Assembly (NCBI GenBank): GCA_947496535.1
Contig: CANMDE010000012.1
Span: 1 to 64,000, forward strand
Origin: an uncultured Paracoccaceae bacterium
GTDB taxonomy: Bacteria; Pseudomonadota; Alphaproteobacteria; Rhodobacterales; Rhodobacteraceae
Direction of reading: 5' to 3'
DNA length: 64,000 bases
Part shown: in pieces, positions 1 through 7,092 of the stretch
How positions within the stretch are numbered: position 1 is the stretch's first letter
Layout of the letters: every line of letters begins with the position of its first letter
The notes under the pieces: model-generated
Seen by the model: only the letters and a program-made list of their open reading frames with translations
What the model was told of the DNA's origin: nothing
The model's database searches: none
Made by a program: the position numbers and the translations under genes

Positions 1-609
1 GGGGCTGTCATAGTATTCCGGGTTGATGCCGAGATCGCTGGCCGTGCCGGGCATGATCTGCGTAAGGCCGAAGGCCCCGACAGGCGAGCGGGCGCCGATG
101 GTGAAACGGCTTTCCTGCCAGATGAGCGCTTGCAGCAACGCGCGCCACTGGACGGGTGAGAGCCCTGCGCGGCCAACTCCCGCAAAGCCGCTGGTTTCCT
201 GGGCAACGCGGATGATGAGCTGCTCTATGTTTTCTGCCGCATCCCCGAACATCTGTGCGCCGCCGGGGTTGGGATCGATTTCGGCATTGCCATAGACGGC
301 CTCGACGGAACGGTCCGGGTCGCCGCTGCCACTTTCCAGCCCGGAGACCATCGCTGGCAGGCCCTGACCGCCAAAACTTGTCTGGGCATCGAGGATGCGT
401 TGCAAGGTGGCCAATTGCTCGCGTTCGATCTTGGCGATGAGTTCGCGCACGGCAAGCTTGTCCGCCTGGACCGCGAGGTCTGCCTCACGATCGCCTGTTT
501 CGACGATATCGCGCGCGGTCAGCCCGCTGTCATTGGTCGGCACACCTTGGGACAGGGCGAGACCGGGCAGCAGGCAAAGGGCAAGGATATGGGGCAGCTT
601 AGACCTCAA
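1..609 (-). CDS. Lytic transglycosylase of the T4SS operon, 3' end outside window
   Basis: Periplasmic muramidase expected to open peptidoglycan locally for the secretion channel. The frame reads from a TTG at 609 to the left edge without a stop (203 codons seen). I chose the TTG because GGAGG sits six bases upstream; a GTG two codons earlier would abut that RBS. The protein starts with a signal peptide (hydrophobic segment about residues 5-20, cut near LALSQG). A helical stretch follows, then a transglycosylase core with QESRF (the catalytic Glu context) and GAFGLTQIMPGTA. The C-terminal part of the domain is cut off. It lies directly after a small lipoprotein gene in the VirB operon, and is the second transglycosylase of that operon. 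The long N-terminal helical part could hold a separate function, for example VirB5-like, but I cannot show that. Confidence 0.82.
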   Translation of the reverse strand, partial: MRSKLPHILALCLLPGLALSQGVPTNDSGLTARDIVETGDREADLAVQADKLAVRELIAKIEREQLATLQRILDAQTSFGGQGLPAMVSGLESGSGDPDRSVEAVYGNAEIDPNPGGAQMFGDAAENIEQLIIRVAQETSGFAGVGRAGLSPVQWRALLQALIWQESRFTIGARSPVGAFGLTQIMPGTASDLGINPEYYDSP

Positions 610-766
610 CGTCACCCTCCGGTGCGCCGAGGGGCGTGAAGATGCAATCAGGTGCTGTGGGTGCTGTCGAAGCGAGGAAGGTGAAGCAATTGACCTGCGG
701 ATCCTGGTACTGGGCGCAGGAGGCCAAAGTGCTGAGCGCGGCGAGAAACAACAGAATACGAGTCAC
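599..766 (-). CDS. Small VirB7/TrbK-like outer-membrane lipoprotein
   Basis: A 55-codon gene starting with GTG, preceded by GGAGG five bases upstream. Its start overlaps the virB4 stop (GTGA), so the two are translationally coupled. The product has a short hydrophobic leader (TRILLFLAALSTLASC) ending in a lipobox, L-A-S-C, so the mature protein should be a lipid-anchored peptide of about 37 residues containing two further Cys. Its stop lies about 10 bases inside the start of the next gene. Small lipoproteins at this place in VirB-type operons usually stabilise the outer-membrane core complex (VirB7 or TrbK role). The role is inferred from position, size and lipobox, not from sequence similarity. 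Confidence 0.7.
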   Translation of the reverse strand: MTRILLFLAALSTLASCAQYQDPQVNCFTFLASTAPTAPDCIFTPLGAPEGDVEV

Positions 767-3126
767 GAAATCCTCCAGAAATCAGGGCGGTCGCGGTAAT
801 CAGCGCCGACGAGCGCCTCGCCTTTCTCCATACCGCCGAGGATGGTGAGATTGGGTCCAAGGGCGCTCAGATCGGCATCAACGACGATGGAGCCCTGGTC
901 ATCGCGGATCAGCGCAAGGCGGCTGTCGCTGCCGGTGTTGAGAAGAACGTCGAGTTCCTTCTCATAGAGATTCAGCATTGCGTAGTCGGCAGCATGGGCG
1001 CGGATATTCGGAAGCAGGATCTGCGTTGGCACCGCCTCGACGATGGTTTTGCCCGTGCGCGTGCGTTCCAATTGGCTGGCGTATTGCGTCATCATCACCG
1101 CGACGGTGTTTTGCTTGCGCGCGGTCACCAGCCAGTTCGACAGCCGCTCCGCGAAATACGCATTGTCGAGCGCCTTCCAAGCCTCGTCGATCACGATGAT
1201 GGTGGGGCGGCGGTCCTCGATCTCGCGCTCGACCCTGCGGAAGAGATAGGAGAGGACGGCCATCCGCTCTTTCTCGGCCTCGCTGTCGAGAATGCCGGTG
1301 AGATCGAAGCCGACAACATCGCCTTCGAGCGAGAAGGTGTCTTCCAGTGTTTGCCCGAAGATCCAGCCATAGCGGCCCTCTTCGGTCCATTCGAGAAGGC
1401 GCTGGTGCAGATCGCCGCCATCATCGGTGGACACAAACAGCGACGCAAAATCCCGCCAGTTCCGCAGTGCCGGGTTTGTGGCCTGCGCGTTCTGGCGCAC
1501 CACGTCCTGCATGCGGTTGGTCTGCGCAGGCGTCAGCGGCTTGTCGGCGCGGTAGAGGAGGGTTGTGAGCCAATCCGAGAGCCACGCGGTGCCGCGCGCA
1601 TCTGTCTCCGTCCAAAGAGGATTGAGTCCCGTGGGCTGTCCGGCTTTCAAAGACGCATAGCGTCCGCCGTTGGCGCGGACCGCCATCTCCATACCGAGAC
1701 GATAATCGAAGACGAAGATCCGTGCGCCCGCGCGGCGGGCCTGAGTCATCAGGAAGGCCGACAGCACCGATTTGCCCGACCCTGGCCGCCCCATGATCAG
1801 GGTATGCCCGCTGGTCGGTTCTTTGTCGGGCGAGCCTTGTTCATGATAAGAAAACCTGTAGGCGCTTTGTTCGGGCGTGGGCAGATAGGTGATGACCTTG
1901 CCCCAGGGTACCTTGCTCGCAGGCTTGCCGAGTTGGGTCCGATGAAACGCCGCGAAATCCGCGAAATTGCGATTGGCGATCGCGCTGGCACGGACGCGCT
2001 TTGGCTGGTTGCCGGGGTGCTGGCTGAGGTAATGCGCCTTGGCCGCGACCCGCTCGCCAATCATCTTCACGCCTTCGGTTGCGGCGGCGTTCACGATCTC
2101 GGCGCTGAGGGTTTGCAGTTCTTCGAGCGTGTCGCAAAAGAGCGTCACCACCATGTGGTGCTCACCGAAACTCTGACGCTTAGCCTCGAGATCATCGGCG
2201 GCGATATCGAGCGCTTCCATCAGCGAGAGGGCTGCATCCTGGCTGGCCTGCATCTGGCGCTTCTGGCGCTTGATCCGGCCCGCCATGAGGTTGGAATTTA
2301 TCGGGGTGAAGGAATGCGTGACGATCATGTCGACCGGCAGGTTCAGCATGTCGAACATGGTGCAGGAGGTGGCCTCGGAATATTCCCCGATGGTGAAGCT
2401 CTTGCCGTAGCGATGTCCCGCGACGCCTTCGGCGAGCTCGAAATGATCGCCTTGAAACGTCACGCGGGTATTGGCGACGTTGAATGACAGAAAGCCGTAG
2501 GTATTGGCGGGATAAAGCGGCAATTCCTGGCCGGTGTTGAGGGCACCCAGAAAGCCGATCAACTCACCGCTCTTGGCGGTTAGTACGCGTGGCTTCAGCT
2601 CGGTCAGGCCTGACACGAACACGCTCACGGCCTCGCCCAGACGACGCAGACGCCTCTCGGTGGCCTCCTTCAGCCGGTCAGGCGCGCTGCGGTTCAGGAA
2701 CGGCAGGACACTCTTCGGGGGCGGGCGATGAATGACCGTGAGGGTCAGCGTCTTGTCGCGCAGGCCACTGCTCTCGAGTTTTGCGCGCCAGAGCCGGTCG
2801 ACTTCTCCTGCAAAACTGTCTTCGCGGATGGGCTCGAGCTCCGGCGCGATCGCCTTCGAGACCTTGTGCACGTAATAGCTGAACTCCGGTCCCAGCTGCG
2901 CGATGATCCGGGCAAAGAGCGCGGTCACCTTGTCGAGGTAGGCATCATCCGTCGTGTAGCTGTTGACCCCATCGAGCCGGATGCACTGGAAAAGCTCGTT
3001 CACCCGGGTCCGTACGGTGCGGTCATCGACGAGGCTGACGTACGGCAGCATATGCGCAAGGCGGGTTTCGCGCGCATACCAGTCCGGCGTCATCGTGCGG
3101 AGATCAAGCACGTCATCACGGGGCAT
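763..3126 (-). CDS. virB4: VirB4 family conjugal transfer ATPase
   Basis: Cytoplasmic/inner-membrane ATPase that powers pilus assembly and substrate transfer in type IV secretion. About 787 aa, normal for VirB4. The N-terminal half is the CagE/TrbE/VirB-type domain. The C-terminal half holds Walker A (GRPGSGKS, near residue 450) and Walker B with the family-typical IIVIDEAWKAL (near residue 645), followed by the ARKQNT-type region. I prefer the ATG at 3126 (MPRDDV) because GGGGA lies five bases upstream; an in-frame ATG at 3141 has no visible RBS. It overlaps the end of virB3 and is coupled downstream to the lipoprotein gene. All motifs look intact. Confidence 0.93.
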   Translation of the reverse strand: MPRDDVLDLRTMTPDWYARETRLAHMLPYVSLVDDRTVRTRVNELFQCIRLDGVNSYTTDDAYLDKVTALFARIIAQLGPEFSYYVHKVSKAIAPELEPIREDSFAGEVDRLWRAKLESSGLRDKTLTLTVIHRPPPKSVLPFLNRSAPDRLKEATERRLRRLGEAVSVFVSGLTELKPRVLTAKSGELIGFLGALNTGQELPLYPANTYGFLSFNVANTRVTFQGDHFELAEGVAGHRYGKSFTIGEYSEATSCTMFDMLNLPVDMIVTHSFTPINSNLMAGRIKRQKRQMQASQDAALSLMEALDIAADDLEAKRQSFGEHHMVVTLFCDTLEELQTLSAEIVNAAATEGVKMIGERVAAKAHYLSQHPGNQPKRVRASAIANRNFADFAAFHRTQLGKPASKVPWGKVITYLPTPEQSAYRFSYHEQGSPDKEPTSGHTLIMGRPGSGKSVLSAFLMTQARRAGARIFVFDYRLGMEMAVRANGGRYASLKAGQPTGLNPLWTETDARGTAWLSDWLTTLLYRADKPLTPAQTNRMQDVVRQNAQATNPALRNWRDFASLFVSTDDGGDLHQRLLEWTEEGRYGWIFGQTLEDTFSLEGDVVGFDLTGILDSEAEKERMAVLSYLFRRVEREIEDRRPTIIVIDEAWKALDNAYFAERLSNWLVTARKQNTVAVMMTQYASQLERTRTGKTIVEAVPTQILLPNIRAHAADYAMLNLYEKELDVLLNTGSDSRLALIRDDQGSIVVDADLSALGPNLTILGGMEKGEALVGADYRDRPDFWRIS

Positions 3127-3394
3127 AGCTGTCCCCGCCATGGATGCTGCGGTTTCGCGTTGGTGGTGTCTCTTGCAGCGCGGTCATCATCACATCGATG
3201 AAGCGCGAGTCCCAATCCGCGGCCTTCCAAAGCACGGGGTAGAGCACAGCGGCCACGCCCAGCACCACGATGTGCTGAACCCAGACAAAAAGCAGCACCG
3301 ATCCGAAGAGCCAGACCATCGCGTACATGATGGGCAGGCCCAGAAGCTTCGGCGGGCGCACGAGACCCAGGAAGAGGGGCGAGCGCTCAGCCAC
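3116..3394 (-). CDS. virB3: VirB3 family inner-membrane protein
   Basis: Small inner-membrane component that works with VirB4 in pilus assembly. 92 aa from a GTG whose codon overlaps the virB2 stop (GTGGCTGA). A longer in-frame ATG start at 3451 would add 19 residues that lie antisense-like inside virB2, so I reject it. The sequence begins SPLFLGLVRPPKLLGLP, the usual VirB3 N-terminus, followed by two hydrophobic segments (about residues 24-60). It ends 11-26 bases inside virB4, so B2-B3-B4 form one overlapping translational unit. Confidence 0.88.
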   Translation of the reverse strand: MAERSPLFLGLVRPPKLLGLPIMYAMVWLFGSVLLFVWVQHIVVLGVAAVLYPVLWKAADWDSRFIDVMMTALQETPPTRNRSIHGGDSYAP

Positions 3395-3680
3395 CGGCGA
3401 AGACCGCGGCAACGATCGTGGGGGCGGCGGCAACACCGGCGATGCCGACAAGCACCCAGAGGGCTTGGCGCAGATCGATGATGTTGAAAAACCAGCTGAG
3501 GAACACGCCCAGTACGGCGAGGGTGGCGATCACAACACCAAGCGGGCCGGTCAGCGCATCGACGATGCCTTGCAACAGGCTCTGGATTGGGGAGAGATCA
3601 ATGCTTTGCGCGAGGGCCGGTTCTGCAATGAGTAGGAAGATCGCCAGCGCGGCGACAAAGAGGTTTGAAATCTGTTTCAT
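3387..3680 (-). CDS. virB2: VirB2 family pilin
   Basis: Major pilin subunit. 97 aa with a signal peptide ending near PALAQ, then two hydrophobic segments (GPLGVVIATLAVLGVFLSWF and LWVLVGIAGVAAAPTIVAAVF) that would form the two pilin helices. The ATG overlaps the stop of the upstream transglycosylase gene (ATGA), and its own stop overlaps the virB3 GTG. The N-terminal leader is of normal VirB2/TrbC length. No unusual residues are seen. Confidence 0.9.
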   Translation of the reverse strand: MKQISNLFVAALAIFLLIAEPALAQSIDLSPIQSLLQGIVDALTGPLGVVIATLAVLGVFLSWFFNIIDLRQALWVLVGIAGVAAAPTIVAAVFAGG

Positions 3681-4417
3681 GAATTTGATCCTTCCAATCG
3701 GGCCACGACGGCCATGACGCGGGCCACGTGGTTCTGGGTTTCTCGGTAGGGGGGAATGCCGCCAAACTGGCGCACAGCGTCGGGCCCGGCGTTGTAGGCC
3801 GCGAGGGCAAGTCGCGGATTGCCGAACGTCTCCAGCATCATCGCAAGATAGCGGGCGGAGCCGTCGAGGTTCTGAAAGGGATCACGTGGATCGACGCCGA
3901 GATCGCGCGCGGTCGCAGGAATCAATTGACCAAGTCCAATGGCGCCTGCACTCGAGACCGCATCTTGCCGGTATGCGCTTTCGACCTCGATATTGGCGCG
4001 GTAGAGTGTCAGCCAGTCCCGGGCTGATAGGCCCGCGCGGCGCAGCCCGGGATGGCCGGCATAGCGAAGGGCGGTGGCCTCGATGGCCGTGAGAACATCG
4101 GCGCGGGGTAGGGGCGCAGGTCGCGCAAGGGCTGCAAAACGTAACGCGTCAGGTTCAACAGCTGGATCATCTTCACCAAAGATCGCCAGTTCATCAGCAG
4201 CGGACCCCTGTCCAATACCGTCATTGTAATTGCGGGCAAAGCTGTCTTGAGAACGGGATGGGGTTAGAGAGCCATCGCTATCCATGACCAGTACCATCTG
4301 CGCAGTGGCGGGACCTGCGAGATACCAGAAAAGGAGAAGGCTACTTGCTGCCGCCCGTGTCGGTCGCAGCCAGTTTGTGTGTCGTCCGCTGGCCTTCTTC
4401 GAGCGGGACATCGGCAT
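3677..4417 (-). CDS. Lytic transglycosylase, VirB1-like
   Basis: Peptidoglycan-cleaving enzyme for channel assembly, secreted to the periplasm. The C-terminal 130 residues form a transglycosylase (SLT) domain with VESAYRQDAVSSAGAIGLGQLIPATARDLGV (catalytic Glu in VESAY) and LALAAYNAGPDAV, both diagnostic. The N-terminus carries positive residues then SSLLLFWYLAGPATAQ, a signal peptide. The open frame extends upstream, but that part lies antisense-like across the preceding gene, so I take the ATG at 4417 (or 4411); neither has a convincing RBS. It overlaps the end of the upstream hypothetical gene and is coupled to virB2 by ATGA. This is one of two transglycosylases in the operon. Confidence 0.85.
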   Translation of the reverse strand: MPMSRSKKASGRHTNWLRPTRAAASSLLLFWYLAGPATAQMVLVMDSDGSLTPSRSQDSFARNYNDGIGQGSAADELAIFGEDDPAVEPDALRFAALARPAPLPRADVLTAIEATALRYAGHPGLRRAGLSARDWLTLYRANIEVESAYRQDAVSSAGAIGLGQLIPATARDLGVDPRDPFQNLDGSARYLAMMLETFGNPRLALAAYNAGPDAVRQFGGIPPYRETQNHVARVMAVVARLEGSNS

Positions 4418-4736
4418 GGGAGAAACCGATCCCAATGAGGAAGGAAACAACGCCGGTAATGGTCTTGAATTCGCGGATCTTGATGTCGTTGTAGGTCGTC
4501 CGGGTACGGGCAGTGACCAGCAGCTTTTCAACGCCTTCGTCCGAAACGGCACGCATAATCCAGACCCCGTAATAACTCGGGCCTTTCTTATATGCCGACT
4601 CCTGACACAGGATTTCAGCGCTATAGCCACTTTCCACGAGTTCGCGGAAACGTGCTTCCGTAACCACATTTGGTGCTTCGATGTCCCAGTTCATGGCCCG
4701 GCTCACGCTTTCTTCAAACGCGCAACGCCCGGGCAT
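4341..4736 (-). CDS. Hypothetical protein, first gene of the T4SS operon
   Basis: Unrecognised protein of about 131 aa (from the ATG at 4736; MNWDIEAPN at 4694 is an alternative). It has a soluble first part (REL..SGYSAEILCQESAYKKGPSYYGVWIMRAV), a VSFLIGIGF hydrophobic stretch near the C-terminus and a charged tail. It overlaps the VirB1-like gene, so it is probably co-transcribed with the secretion genes. The start is uncertain: only GGGA directly abuts the ATG. An upstream extension to 4832 exists but runs across the AT-rich promoter-like region. Confidence 0.6.
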   Translation of the reverse strand: MPGRCAFEESVSRAMNWDIEAPNVVTEARFRELVESGYSAEILCQESAYKKGPSYYGVWIMRAVSDEGVEKLLVTARTRTTYNDIKIREFKTITGVVSFLIGIGFSHADVPLEEGQRTTHKLAATDTGGSK

Positions 4737-4741
4737 TCCCA

Positions 4742-4837
4742 CTTGAAGCCCAGAGTTACGATAGTATATTATTAACTGCAAGATATATTGCAGAAGATAC
4801 GGCTGTATCTCGGTTACACAAACACTAGGCACGGCCC
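4742..4837. promoter_or_regulatory. Divergent promoter/operator before the VirB operon
   Basis: AT-rich interval between the divergent VirB operon (minus) and a small exported-protein gene (plus). It holds AGTATATTA at 4763-4771 and a second TATATT at 4784-4789, offset 19 bases. The same arrangement is at 57280-57307 before the mob operon. A dyad TGCAA/TTGCA spans about 4777-4792. This looks like a regulator binding site overlapping promoter elements. The regulator is unknown; the XRE protein at 5283 is a nearby candidate. Confidence 0.5.
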
Positions 4838-5158
4838 ATGGCGTCTATCAAGGAAAATAGGGGTTTCAGAAACCTGCGGTTGAGCCGATGGGTGCAGATG
4901 CAGGCTGTGGCCTTGCTGATGCTCGTTCCGGTCGCAAGCCAAGCCGGATCCTGTCTCGCCCCGGTTCGGCCTTTCGTGCCAAGTGATTCGCAAGCAGCGC
5001 GGGATTACGCTGATATCATCCGGCGAGATTTTGAGGTCTATATCACGGACGTTCAGGACTACTTTCGCTGCCTCGAGCAGGAGCGTGCGCGTGCTTTCGA
5101 AGAAGCCCGTGAGGTCAGTCAGGACTACGGTCGGTTTCTGGAACTGGTGGGGGATTGA
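4838..5158 (+). CDS. Small exported hypothetical protein
   Basis: 106 aa, transcribed away from the VirB operon. It has a charged N-terminus, a hydrophobic core (MQAVALLMLVPVASQAG) giving a signal peptide cut near ASQAG, then a mature region of about 70 residues with two Cys and a strongly helical charged C-terminus (AARDYADIIRRDFEVYITDVQDYFRCLEQERARAFEEAREV). Probably periplasmic. Its position next to the T4SS suggests an accessory transfer role, but I do not recognise the family. Confidence 0.6.
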   Translation: MASIKENRGFRNLRLSRWVQMQAVALLMLVPVASQAGSCLAPVRPFVPSDSQAARDYADIIRRDFEVYITDVQDYFRCLEQERARAFEEAREVSQDYGRFLELVGD

Positions 5159-5222
5159 TGGGCTTCTGGGCATGCATCAGACTTGCATCCCTTGGAAACC
5201 AGACGCCGATAACACCCTCAAA

Positions 5223-5245
5223 TATCTACTTTTTAGATAACAGAT
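5223..5245. promoter_or_regulatory. Inverted repeat, probable XRE operator
   Basis: TATCTA and TAGATA face each other around a five-base centre (about 5223-5239), roughly 45 bases before the GTG of the XRE gene. Position and dyad symmetry suit autoregulation. This is an inference from the repeat alone. Confidence 0.4.
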
Positions 5246-5282
5246 TTCATCCGCTAGCGACGTCACAAAAGGTATGTGACGC

Positions 5283-5540
5283 GTGGCGAAAACAATCAGA
5301 ACAAATGGCCAGTTGGCGCTCGTCCGTGCGTTGGTTGACGCACGACGGAATGCGGGTATCAGCCAGCAACAGTTGGCGGCGAAGCTTAAACGCCACCAGT
5401 CATTTGTGGCGCGTCTCGAAAGCGGCGAGCGTCGTATCGACGTGGTGGAGTTTACGGTTCTGGCAAGGGTTATTGGCTTTGACAAAAATGAAGTCCTGTC
5501 GATTGTCGAAGCCGCCACGGAGCCCGACCACAAGATTTGA
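5283..5540 (+). CDS. XRE-family helix-turn-helix regulator
   Basis: 85-aa DNA-binding protein, essentially a single Cro/C1-type HTH (residues about 12-70): LVRALVDARRNAGISQQQLAAKLKRHQSFVARLESGERRIDVVEFTVLARVIG. The SQQQLAAKL and QSFVARLESGERR pieces mark the scaffold and recognition helices. It starts with GTG. No separate effector domain is present. It lies between the T4SS promoter region and other small genes and is a candidate regulator of conjugation genes, which is not shown directly. Confidence 0.85.
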   Translation: MAKTIRTNGQLALVRALVDARRNAGISQQQLAAKLKRHQSFVARLESGERRIDVVEFTVLARVIGFDKNEVLSIVEAATEPDHKI

Positions 5541-5707
5541 AAGCAAAGATATTTTGGGACGCTCCGCATTGGACGTCCCCATGTGAAGTGATCTCCTTCA
5601 AGGAAGAGTAGTCAGCCAACATCCACCAATTGCGTCATGCTGTGCAGGCAAGGCCTGAGAACACGATGCCGCGATTGCAGCGCCAGAGTGCAGGAAGTCA
5701 GTAAACA

Positions 5708-5935
5708 GTGGACAATGATAAAGGTGAAGGCGTCGCGATCGCCAATCTGATCGGGACCGACGGGTGCAGAGTTGTTGGTTGGGTGTATCGCTGGAGTACA
5801 GGTGCGCACGCGGTGATGTGGGACGTCTGTGGGCCCCAGCCTGTATCGGAAATCCGGCCGGATCTGACTGAGGAACAGAAGCAGGAAATCGACTTCGATG
5901 GATTGACGCGGATAGGAAGAGACGAGGGCGGCTGA
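5708..5935 (+). CDS. Small hypothetical protein
   Basis: A 75-aa frame starting with GTG. The product is soluble and acidic, with a short beta-like first half (GVAIANLIGTDGCRVVGWVYRWSTGAHAVMWD) and a charged C-terminus. The RBS is weak (GGAAG about 12 bases upstream). No family recognised. Kept because the frame has plausible composition and fills an otherwise empty interval. Confidence 0.4.
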   Translation: MDNDKGEGVAIANLIGTDGCRVVGWVYRWSTGAHAVMWDVCGPQPVSEIRPDLTEEQKQEIDFDGLTRIGRDEGG

Positions 5936-6055
5936 GGAAGTTGTTCCCGCGGCATTTGCCGAAATGCCAAATAGCCTATGGACCGCGACGGATATGTGGT
6001 GCCGTCGTACAGGTCAAAGATGCTGGGTTCCGTGATAAGCCTGTGCGGAGGCAGG

Positions 6056-6802
6056 TCAGTAGTTTACCTGCTCAAACCCGTAGTTGCCTTCGTTGTCACG
6101 CCAATCGACGAAGACGGATCGATGATAGACACTAGGGCAATTCTGGCCCCATCGTTCAAGCCCCACATGGGCTTTGGGCAGGGCAGTAATGGAAGATCTC
6201 TGCCAAGCGAAATCGCCTTGGATCCCATAGGTACCGAGGACCACGGTGGCGCTACGGTTGCAGTCACCATCACGACCGGATTCGTGCTGTCGCGCATACT
6301 GGACATTAAAGACGCGGATGGACCGCACGAAGTTAAACTCAGGTCCGCTGATATCGATGTCCGCGCGATCTTGAGCGAGCCGGAGGGCCTGATCGGCGGG
6401 AACGAGGTAATCTAGGGCTTCTGGGGTGCGCCAAGCAGCCGCAATTGGGTCAGCGGCGTCGCGGGTTGGAAAAGACTGTCGCGGTCCAGTGCTGTTGTTC
6501 TGGAAGAACGCTTCAAAGATGCGGTCTGCACCGTTTGCTGCTGGAGCGGTCTCAAAGGACGCGCCCATGGGACAGCGCCAGATTTGAAGCGGCGGTTCCA
6601 CCGGCCAAGGCGTAATGCGTCGGATGAATTCGGCTCGAGCTCTGGCGCACGGCACGGAAGCAGGCCAGCCGCCAGACAGGCACAGAAGGATCGCGCAATC
6701 GATCGGGTACGTCTGCGCGCTGGCTGGCATCGGCAGCGACGTGGTTGCCACCGTTAAAGCGGTGATGATCGAGGGCAGAGTTTTTTTTATTGGGAGACGC
6801 AT
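6056..6802 (-). CDS. Exported Cys-containing hypothetical protein
   Basis: 248 aa. Signal peptide (MRLPIKKTLPSIITALTVATTSLPMPASAQ) cut after ASA. The mature protein begins YPIDCAILLCLSGGWPASVPCARARAEFIRRITPWPVEPPLQIWRCPMG, a Cys/Trp/Pro-rich block that I associate with conserved hypothetical proteins of roseobacter plasmids. The C-terminal half is soluble and beta-like. Several Cys suggest disulphides in the periplasm. Its promoter carries the AGTATATTAT motif (6850-6841, minus strand) shared with the VirB and mob operons, which ties it to transfer. Function unknown. Confidence 0.72.
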   Translation of the reverse strand: MRLPIKKTLPSIITALTVATTSLPMPASAQTYPIDCAILLCLSGGWPASVPCARARAEFIRRITPWPVEPPLQIWRCPMGASFETAPAANGADRIFEAFFQNNSTGPRQSFPTRDAADPIAAAWRTPEALDYLVPADQALRLAQDRADIDISGPEFNFVRSIRVFNVQYARQHESGRDGDCNRSATVVLGTYGIQGDFAWQRSSITALPKAHVGLERWGQNCPSVYHRSVFVDWRDNEGNYGFEQVNY

Positions 6803-6870
6803 GCTGTCGACCCTCCATAGCAGAGATTGGCATTCATACGATAATATACTTTTGCCGCGTCAGTCAAAAA
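6803..6870 (-). promoter_or_regulatory. Promoter region with the shared AGTATATTAT motif
   Basis: On the minus strand AGTATATTAT occupies 6850-6841, about 40 bases before the start of the exported-protein gene. A TTTTGACT element upstream could act as -35 with TATTAT as -10. A GGAGGG sequence 9-14 bases before the ATG could be the RBS. The motif matches those at 4763 and 57280. Confidence 0.45.
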
Positions 6871-7092
6871 GATAAGCGATAAACTTCCTTTGTCACTCAA
6901 ACCAAACGGTAGTCGAGAGCCGTACCTTCAACCCAAAGATAATAGCCTATTCAAAGCGAGATTCTTGGATCCTTTGAAATGCTGGGTCATGGGCGTGAGG
7001 ATTAAACCTAGACACCTTTGGGCCTCGTAATGCATGATCGTTCACAATTTTAGCGAGAGTTTTGGGACTTTAATTTAGCCCGACGAGTTTTG

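Noticed and set aside
994..2487. Long plus-strand frame across virB4
   Set aside because: Antisense to virB4, which has full VirB4 motifs; the frame is a by-product of GC-rich codon use.
3395..3451. Extended VirB3 start at 3451
   Set aside because: Would add 19 Pro/Ser-rich residues lying within virB2; the GTG at 3394 overlapping the virB2 stop gives the normal VirB3 N-terminus.
5556..5579. GGGACG/CGTCCC inverted repeat after the XRE gene as terminator
   Set aside because: Short arms, 12-base loop and no T-run downstream.
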